This document shows positions 62,601 to 64,000 of a stretch of DNA of 64,000 nucleotides, piece after piece. Both the position numbers and the translations under genes were made by a program. The notes below the pieces were generated by a model. The model worked only from the letters and a program-made list of their open reading frames with translations. It made no database searches and had not been told where the DNA came from. How positions within the stretch are numbered: position 1 is the first letter of the stretch; each line of letters starts with the position of its first letter. Origin of the DNA: Pedobacter polysacchareus (GTDB lineage Bacteria > Bacteroidota > Bacteroidia > Sphingobacteriales > Sphingobacteriaceae); the NCBI RefSeq assembly GCF_019802255.1, contig NZ_JAHYSS010000001.1:62001-126000 (forward strand), in the 5' to 3' direction.

Positions 62601-64000
62601 AGAAGCCACGCTGTTATTGCTGAAAGTAGCATTGGTCATATTTAATGTTCCACTGCCAATGTATACGCCAGCACCCGTAGCCGCTGTTCCTGTTCCTTTA
62701 TTACGGCTAAACACCACATTGTTCATGGTGTTCGTTACCGTTCCATAAAAACCTGCACCGCTTTGTACGGCAGTATTGCCAAGGAAGGATACGCGGTCCA
62801 GATCTATAATACCTGCGTTATTTATCGCTCCCGCATAAGTTACCGCAGCATTTTCTCTGAAAACAGCATCCGTAATTGTTACCGAACCCGTATTATAAAT
62901 TGCGCCTGAACTTGCATCTGATCTGTTGCTGATAAATTCAGCATTGCTGATGCTGAAACCAGTTCCTCCGGAACTATTAAATATGGCCCCAGCATAAGTA
63001 TTCCCCAGGTTGTTTTCAAATACCGCTTTATGGATAGAAACATTGGCTGCGGAAGTAAAAATCGCCCCGCCATAATTTGCCTGGTTTCCTCTGAAAATCA
63101 CATTATTCAGCACCAGATTCGCCCCTGTATTATAGAGACCGGCACCATAACGATTGCCTGTGAGCAGGATGTTATCTTCAAAAAGGACATTGTCTATTTT
63201 TGTTCCTGCTGCAAGGTTATAAAAGCCTGCTCCATATTGAGCTCCTTTATTCTTTTTGATGATCAGATTCCTGAAAGTTCCGTTCGCTGCTGCCGCAAGG
63301 TGGTTAATTCCCGCTCCGGAAGCATTGGTATATCCTCCGGAAATGGTAAAACCATCCAATAAAGTTTCTATCCCTAAAAACGTCGTGTTGTTGACTACAC
63401 GGCGGTTGAAATCGTTTCCGCTCAATTCGGTCTCGTGGAGGGTAAACTTACCATTGGCATCCGCAATACGGTCTGCCGTACTCGTTTCTGTGCCCGCAAA
63501 CCCACCATACATCTTTACTCCGGAAACCATATAAAACGAAGAATCCAGCTCTGCAACCGGCAGGTATTTTCCTTTAGCCACCCAAATCTCATCCCCATCT
63601 TTTGCCAGTGTCAATGCGCTTTGCAATCTCAAGAACCCGTTTTTCCAATCTACTCCATTGTTGATACCTGTAGCGGCCAGATTCACATGTAACCTGGTGG
63701 CTCCTGGATTAACAATGATGTTGTATTGTCTGGTTCCAACTTTAGCTCCCTGAACCGCACGCAATACAAAAATGTAGTTTCCGGCGATCATCGGAATTCC
63801 GCTGATCACACCTGTTTGCGTATTTAATGTCAATCCTAAAGGCAGTGCTCCTGTGAATAAAGACCATGTTGTTAGCTCTTGGCTATTGCTTAAACTAAAC
63901 TGCTGCTCCAGAATTGCTCCTCTGGTCATCGGCATTAATGTTGCCGGAAGGATGGTTAAAGAACCTGGAGTTCCCAATGGATTTTCTAATGCCCCTAAGT
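43377..64000 (-). CDS. Giant beta-helix / Ig-repeat surface protein, N-terminus beyond window edge
   Basis: An uninterrupted frame of 6,873 codons before the stop, still open at the right edge. The first visible residues (LGALENPLGTPGSL) match the end of a preceding repeat unit, so at least one more unit lies outside. Nine units of about 500-585 residues follow, each with a putative Ig domain (LP.GL.L...G.I.G.P...G.YTF.V.A.DG) and a right-handed beta-helix. The helix part carries IWVAKG.Y.PG, V.MYGGFAGTE, LDGF.I.GG, many GGA/GGG.YN and F..N motifs, then A(I/V)D.GDN and VD.GAYEN. A lone Ig domain, about 15 Big_4-like domains, an MBG-like pair, an InlB-repeat-like and an FN3-like domain complete it. 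The end (LAFLIKEDGQIEIVKK) lacks a recognisable type IX sorting domain. Likely a secreted or surface adhesin. Confidence 0.93.
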   Translation of the reverse strand, partial: LGALENPLGTPGSLTILPATLMPMTRGAILEQQFSLSNSQELTTWSLFTGALPLGLTLNTQTGVISGIPMIAGNYIFVLRAVQGAKVGTRQYNIIVNPGATRLHVNLAATGINNGVDWKNGFLRLQSALTLAKDGDEIWVAKGKYLPVAELDSSFYMVSGVKMYGGFAGTETSTADRIADANGKFTLHETELSGNDFNRRVVNNTTFLGIETLLDGFTISGGYTNASGAGINHLAAAANGTFRNLIIKKNKGAQYGAGFYNLAAGTKIDNVLFEDNILLTGNRYGAGLYNTGANLVLNNVIFRGNQANYGGAIFTSAANVSIHKAVFENNLGNTYAGAIFNSSGGTGFSISNAEFISNRSDASSGAIYNTGSVTITDAVFRENAAVTYAGAINNAGIIDLDRVSFLGNTAVQSGAGFYGTVTNTMNNVVFSRNKGTGTAATGAGVYIGSGTLNMTNATFSNNSVASVAANAGAGLFRASGTVKVYNSIFWGNTRAAGVPDQLNTGITIANSTVQDDYAAGTAILVGDPLFSNAATDDLNLKNGSLAIDKGNNSYTTTTKDIEGNPRFYNTTVDQGAYENQGGASLKITPATLPVLVRGEEQNIQLQVTGGSGTYTWSLLSGELPTGLFISPAGKIYGRAMVSVIGGYTFAVAASDGNLIGSKQYTIEVQQAPARLYVREAATGTKTGNNWAHAITDLQLALAQAGAGDEIWVAKGNYSPGPDLTSTFTLKEGVKMYGGFAGTEDALTQRVADANTLFGTNESILNGNGKSYHVVNNAVALTAATVIDGFSISGGRTAINSSGPAYYGGGIYNNAGTAVFRNLWIKNNNAYHYGGGIFNNGPSTFENIRMEKNIVSGGNAQGGGLYNQNALASFRKLNFIENEAIIGGGMYNYTPEVKLEDVQFLRNKATTGGGGGLYHRTGLLTIRKGDFQNNISLTNGGGILNNGVIDAEDVSFKGNTASTLGAGVHTTVNFSLNRGSFIANIGVQHGAGLYNSGIVRLDNVIFSRNAITGANTNGYGAGMYHASGTSTLSNITFSNNTTAYVHATTATGAAFFKAASGTAAIYNSILWGNKRGGNVADQLAGPALTIANSIVEGGYAAGTNISIGNPLFTDAANDNLRVKAGSAAIDAGDNAATGTSRDLDINERVVNGQVDMGAYENQGGASLSILPATLSPINRGTILNQQFTATGAEGKLTWTVSSGALPQGLSLSTGGWLTGRPMLAGSYTFVLSVTDGQFIGSKQYTYIVNAASTHLFTDEKATGKKDGSDWVNAYSDLQLAIAQAIAGDQIWVAKGTYSPGLLATSTFNLKEGVKIYGGFAGTEASLESRKISDVHTTHKSILDGSQGVASYHVVSNTIAVSNATLLDGFTISGGKTLMTNSSSLGANYYGAGIFNSLGNPVFNNLIITGNNAVYGGGMMVSGGTITLSNTKFVANTTTGTYGRAAGLYIGTATANLDSVSFESNVVTAGTGTYAGALINYGVLNMSNTVFKNNRVEGTTYAQGGAYYHAAGATSKISKTSFIENTAFTGGALYSATGLLELTDVSFIRNTATGAGGALYSSSANGVLDRVSFIANESVQHGGAFYLAGATKLDNVIFSRNKVTSTGAFYGAAIYASANASLINVTFSGNSIARASAGGGALYRNSGAVTIYNSIFWGNTYGANLPDQITGVVTIDQSIVQGSYSGGTNIVIGDPLFVNAAADNLRLKGGSPAIDMGNNAKISTVKDLDGNPRLINETVDMGAYENQGTASLIITPLSLSAYSRGEVLEVPLTVTGSTNALTWKVTSGTLPSGIVLKPNGALSGRPMVAGTYIFVIGVTDGELVGSKQYTLLVNPAAAVLYANAAAASGNNDGSSWEHGFTDLKNAWNKSITGDQIWVAKGNYSPGPLATDWFTMKEGVKVYGGFAGTEKTLQERQANTIHTDNQSILDGSKGVASRHVLFNNLALTTATVLDGFTVSGGQALSGGDTDNHRGGGIYNYASVKAVFNNLQIINNKADRGAGIYNQGPAVFTGILFQDNEASAYGGGMYNLNASITLVNATFKGNIARLYAGGFAHNGGLINVFNSSFINNSAGQQAGGMYHLSGTASLENVVFSRNAVTTAGAYYGGGLFVAAAATLNNVTFSANRIAFTHATTIGGAGLYRSAGVINVNNSVFWGNKRGNDLPDQLNAGIVVYHSLVQGGYASGTNVLIGDPLFQQAEADNLQLKGGSPGIDAGDNAKNTSTTDLSGNARVVNDQIDLGAYENQGGSGLKILPASFNPFPRGINPKIQMTATGGSGNYTWIVQSGSLPVGLTLTPEGLITGVPTLIGSYTFVAAATDGQLIGSKQYTVSVTGGIARLFVHEAATGGNNGSNWANAFTDLQPALAQTSAGDEIWVAKGSYSAGPTASSYFILKEGVKIYGGFAGTENLLAERDSTAIRNANETILEGNKGVASYHVVYNTAALTEATVLDGFSIQGGKAATTYSSSSNANYYGGGIYNTAGSAVFRNLWIKNNIATYGAGLFHQGTASYTNITFSNNEAKGSYARGAGVYNGAGFKLQNGVFEYNKITESTSYTGYGAGIFNVGALELNEVKFLNNTINSGQGGAIYSGSGAAVKIKEVEFIGNKATTGGALFFANGTADLSQARFKDNASTGTGGAIYSAGTMLLNRICFTGNTSLQHGAAIWSSGTLKIDNTIFSRNKINATAAYYGGAIYVGSGTTNISNVSFSGNSIGYVNASATLSYGGALFRSSGTVNVHNSIFWNNKRGNNVADQLNAGVIIGNAIVQNGYATGTDIKIGDPMFEDPLTDNLRLKGGSLAMNVGDNNWQTFDKDLAGNPRLVNEVVDLGAYEHDGAGQLLISPGVIPDLSRGAFLDLQLTYTGTTSPVTWSFQGGKLPTGLVFLPDGKLRGTPTLVGSYTFVIGAGDGTIAGNKQYTVNVKEGPVRLFVHQTATGDNNGSNWQHAFTDLQAAMAQVKAGDEIWVAKGSYSTGITASSFFTLKEGVKIYGGFAGTETLITERVSNDIATLNETILDGSKGVASYHVVYNTTALTSATILDGFSIQGGAAATTYSSSSNANYYGGGIYNTAGTAIFRNLWIKNNIATYGAGLYHNGDAEYTNIRFTNNIAKGSYARGAAVYNTKGFAITKGIFEGNSIIESASYTGYGAAIFNTGLLELEEVKFLNNRLANGQGGAIYSNSGAGIKISKAEFTGNKASTGGALFIANGFPEITDAIFKGNSTTGTGGAMYAAGTPVLNRVSFIENTSGQHGAAIWSTGSIRIDNSIFSRNKVSSTAAYYGGAMFVNSGEALINNVTFSNNSINYINASATLSYGGALFRNSGTVTLHNSILWGNKRGNKVMDQLNAGIIAGSTLIQNNYSTGEDIKFGDPMFEDAAADNLRLKGGSLAIDAGKNSWQAFDKDLDGKPRLINDLIDLGAYENEGGQSLMLNPVTIAPLKRGAYAAIQLTTTGTTLPVTWSLQGGKLPTGLIFLPNGKLQGTPTVVGSYTFVIGATDGTMSGNRQYTVNILNGSGKLFVHQTAKGENNGSDWANAFTDLQPALAQTSAGDTVWVAKGTYSPGLLNTSSFTLKEGVKIYGGFAGTEILLADRDSTAVRGLNETILDGSQGKSSFHVVYNVAALSNATVLDGFSIQGGNAGTSYNSYYYNGNYYGAGIYNSAGAAVFNHLWIKNNIASYGGGLYHSGNATYSNIIFSNNRTTGQYARGSAVYNAGGFKLKGGVFENNKIIESASYPGYGSALFNAGLGELIDVRFDNNTITNGQGGAIYSNSGAVLTITNASFTANKSTTGGAVFIANGTPVFTNVSFKNNSAAGSGGAIYASGTLTLNRTLFTNNTAVLHGGAIWSNSTFKLDNSTFSRNSVTSTAGNYGGAIFIYSGTATLTNNTFSNNSINYFKAGTVNYGGAIFRNAGTVTLNNSVLWGNTRGSATPDQLNLNIKVSNSLIQGGYAAGANIIDAEPMFVNAAADDLSLTGCSPAVNTGENTLVLAGGKDLLGSERIKSEWVDMGALEYQQEVIEVRPATMPQGNRGESISVQLQGITGSGHTGSTGNYTYQVISGKLPDGLSMTPAGLISGNPIVIGKYTFVVKATDGNLCGHRMYNMEIVAGSGVVRILVNQAAIGGQDNGSTWSNAYLDLQNALKVSIAGDEIWVAKGTYSPGPLITSTFQLKEGVKIYGGFAARESLLSERDSLNTRTLNQTILDGKNINRHVVFNNKALTKATVLDGFTITGGRTVVGGSTGEPYIGAGIYNVQGAIIFKDLWIKNNNSSSYGAGMYNTGAAVFNKITFENNTISSSSYAYGGGLYNSGAAVMNHIEFIRNTANNGGGLYHATAALVLNDVLFKENKAVLTGGGFYAYNGKITLDRAKFMGNTSVQHGGGLYQYSAVLTLNNAAFSRNKVTGNAAYFGGGLYQYTATSNLNNVTFSNNSIAYVNAAVTKYGGGIYRNAGTLNLQNSILWGNTRGNNIADELNLNVKVSNALIRGGYLAGKTVIDANPMFNLADPDDLSLSDCSPAINMGDNVFAAGLTKDINGKTRIMADAVDLGADENQQSRIMVGPAALPEGIRGQRYTQQIIASGGSGTYTYAISYGKLPDGLLMNKSGQITGRPINSGTYTFNVTANDGMLCGNRLYTVDVRPGIGGVRIYVNQAATGMDNGADWTNGFLDLQKGLSSALAGDTVWVAKGKYIPGLKVTDYYVLKENVKLFGGFAGTENEFSERDPETISTTNETILSGEKRSYHVLYNRVALTNATIVDGFSIVGGKTATGSNSSNEAYYGAGIYNALGKIIFRNLWIKDNVAYNYGGGVFNSGASEFSNITLENNTVGPGGYAYGGGMYNSAVISFKDVKFIGNKGSYGAGLYNISSAVTMDKVSFKDNAAAIYGGALYNASNGKPTINNAKFIGNTAVQHGGAIYQTSGTLNINNAVFSRNRVTSTGGYYGGALYHYNGITNLVNTSIANNSIAYANTSAANQYGGGVYRYTGTLNIYNTILWGNKRGNKVADQLNTGIVVANSTIENGYKTGTLILSKDPQFNNPEGDELSLSPCSPSINMGDNSKINGITQDLAGAPRIQHNTVDIGAYEFQGLYLENAEQQLPEADQWSQYSHQIALATAGNYTFTLAQGLLPDGMTLSPAGLISGEATEAGEYEFILSVAGDNVCGSLKIKMKVNTREPYIIEVLKPYPIPVKIDTGTPFDQLNLVPQVEVVMSDQSKVKFPVTWLAGDYNGNAEGLYTLIGNIMVPKPEMNRNNLTATAKVAVIDPVFPYIIALEELPPVYVLSGTPFSEVLPLLPKQVRVTYDDRVTTDMLTLIWRPGAYDLKSGVYRLYADLVLKEEHANPAEFEASVDVYAQQNIIEIEPLADITVPLNTPAANLPLQSSIRVTYHDQTTGFLSVIWDKSTYTSNKGGEYDLKGDLQLKPLTSNSKRLFANQQVIIRKNIVSVLPVAGVSTQYATAFDDVVELPQTIKARFDDGTTDTVGVEWKPGKYNPLVSADYNLSGKLLHNESIDNTGNLEAKIVLTVLPKPKNIVSIARPDSVHVAFGTKLNAIEALKLAIPVTYDDNSTGSLNMTWDTEGYDPLKPGNYTFDGDPILIPGVANKDVRSTSITIILGKKEVISVINPPLINVKYGTETDEIGLPDEVTVTYNDQSTGTEGVLWGSATYNRFQEGTYTFKGEIVIHDQIENPNLRYAEVLVKVGPKPLKVLTAAADSVNIPYGTTFTAAKLLFPKKALVTYDNGTSGSLNVTWMEGDYLADEPGAFQLVGELETPEGFINPDSVKASLKVNIGKRIIKSYLAPDPLTVFFGTDANTLILPDALIAEFVDGGRQDLGVTWNLTGYNGNLAAKYNVTGEFILPDDIENSKGIIPKIEITVLPRAKEIVSLIADTIEVAYGTKLETLVFPGTRNAKLDDGTNQDIPVMSLSFESLDYDETTAGTYLFEGELVLPQGVQNPGNLPAQVWVKVGRKAILKIATVAPLTVPYGTAFDALTLPESVKVTYNDQSEDLLSVDWAKGNYDEKIASTYILPGTMVVPTEIDNPNVLQPTISVTVAEKIRTLVSIATDTIQVANGTALIALGLPAKVTGLFDDGATEMLSISSWENSDYNPFETGYYRFMTKVMMPVNTENPNDVMALMEVKVAPRFVVAVAAVPDMIVPYGTLFANLALPPTVNVTYNNQQVEPLSVLWDAGNFDGNTAADYLLNGTLLPDSPEENKDNKTASIKITVQVPLLMINSVTVTTPVHFPLGTSKATVMTQLGTSLPVTYTTGATGLAGVTWESADFIEDEVGSFNFTGILDPADGASNPTDIMAKIQVIIDQKNIISVEESKALVDVYGKLFSALELPLSVKVTYDDQSTEDLPVLWEESAYQSNLLQQQTISGEVQLTNDVRNTLDLKAKIKITLQKDIDSVAVITPITVAYGTPFAGLGLPGRVEVTYNDGSKENLIVTWDPANYAAAPIGELLMVGDLALSPNTFNTTLQTAQVMIRIQKATQILNFAAITNKQYGDDPFQLQATVTSGLPITFELLEGQLDINGDLATIEGAGTVLIKAVQSGNAFYEKVEAEQSFLISKALLTVYGDTLKRFFGHENPSFTYQMKGFKYGETELSLRAAAKLEGEPLTSTTAATASLPGVYPVLFLAGDLKAANYDFAFVNGALEISRLYHTITWISNGGSAVASQVVEDQSMITAAASTKTGSTFYAWYSDQNMETVFNFGLPITASVTLYADWKLNPLPASGGISMKIVADYMLAIGEINETERKVPFSLSWLNSKSHLADQEAPFKLTEWYGYAPVKKPLLKTVPVIAKSTTAVLSGLTLITDGESAITESGICWSTVPNPTLADAKVIAGADASVISLEGLSTGIPYYLKAYAINKLGVAYGNELAFLIKEDGQIEIVKK
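44600..48530 (-). repeat. About fifteen tandem Big_4-like Ig domains
   Basis: Fifteen consecutive units of about 87 residues (262 bp) follow the pattern (I/V)...(V)PYGT.F..L.LP..V.VTY.D.S...L.V.W....Y.....G.Y.L.G.L..P....NP....A.I.V.V. The pattern fits the Bacterial Ig-like domain family Big_4. The copies are well diverged from each other at the protein level, unlike beta-helix units 5-7, so this array is older or selected for diversity. It probably forms a long stalk. Confidence 0.85.
48800..64000 (-). repeat. Nine tandem beta-helix plus Ig units (about 1.5-1.76 kb each)
   Basis: Unit borders, taken at the GAYENQGG-type junctions, fall near 62255, 60515, 58765, 57270, 55510, 53755, 51995, 50395 and 48800. 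Counting from the right edge, units 1-3 and 5-7 are about 1.74-1.76 kb, unit 4 about 1.50 kb and units 8-9 about 1.60 kb. Units 5, 6 and 7 are the most alike (shared FSIQGG, YYGGGIYNTAG and LWIKNNIA-YGAGL stretches). The helix coils carry F..N and GGA(I/L/M) motifs like those of chlamydial Pmp adhesins. The closing part of each unit resembles the region before 'choice-of-anchor Q' domains. Confidence 0.88.

Noticed and set aside
40934-64000. Prophage or tail-like contractile system.
   Set aside because: S74 and fibre motifs are present but no capsid, tail tube, sheath, baseplate, integrase or lysis gene is nearby, and the genes carry signal peptides.
48800-64000. CRISPR-like or satellite repeat array.
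   Set aside because: The repeat period is 1.5-1.76 kb, in frame and protein-coding; there are no short identical repeats with spacers.

Overview
The window looks like a chromosomal segment of a Bacteroidota organism, most likely Sphingobacteriaceae and Pedobacter-like. The evidence is tandem SusC/SusD pairs, the gliding lipoprotein GldH, a DUF6266 protein, a DUF3078 protein, many lipoproteins, little Shine-Dalgarno signal, and a few promoters of the Bacteroidetes TAnnTTTG type. The genus is an inference. No rRNA, tRNA, CRISPR array, insertion sequence or integrase was seen.

Region 1 (1-18165, minus strand) holds four consecutive SusC-type TonB-dependent transporters. Three are followed in the window by a SusD-type lipoprotein, and the partner of the leftmost would lie beyond the left edge. 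Each complete pair ends in a hairpin terminator. All four SusC share nearly the same signal peptide, and three share a 5' leader element. No glycosidase or sigma/anti-sigma gene accompanies them. The nearest degradative gene is an M14 carboxypeptidase (18585-21086). A 904-bp gap (12605-13508) holds a terminator, several inverted repeats and a possible 46-codon ORF.

Region 2 (18585-40826) is mostly housekeeping and envelope genes: M14 peptidase, murF, a DUF6266 protein, a minus operon holB-ricT-gldH, divergent ruvX, an O-methyltransferase, two glucosaminidase-LysM cell-wall hydrolases, a CarboxypepD_reg-like protein, a small HExxH membrane protein, a DUF3078 protein, ffh and yifB. A minus cluster follows with a small acidic protein, a COG3014-type TPR lipoprotein, an LpoB-like lipoprotein and a Gly/Tyr/Asn-rich secreted protein. 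A TlpA-like thioredoxin and an S9A prolyl oligopeptidase lipoprotein complete the region.

Region 3 (40934-64000, minus strand) is the unusual part. A reading frame of at least 6,873 codons, still open at the right edge, encodes nine visible units of about 500-585 residues. Each unit is a putative Ig domain plus a Pmp-like right-handed beta-helix. Fifteen Big_4-like Ig domains follow, then MBG-like, InlB-repeat-like and FN3-like modules. Five bases downstream is a 470-aa secreted protein, then a secreted protein ending in an S74 intramolecular-chaperone domain. The two downstream proteins share an N-terminal domain. The three genes look like one operon for a very large surface or secreted fibre system. 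Its function is inferred from architecture only.
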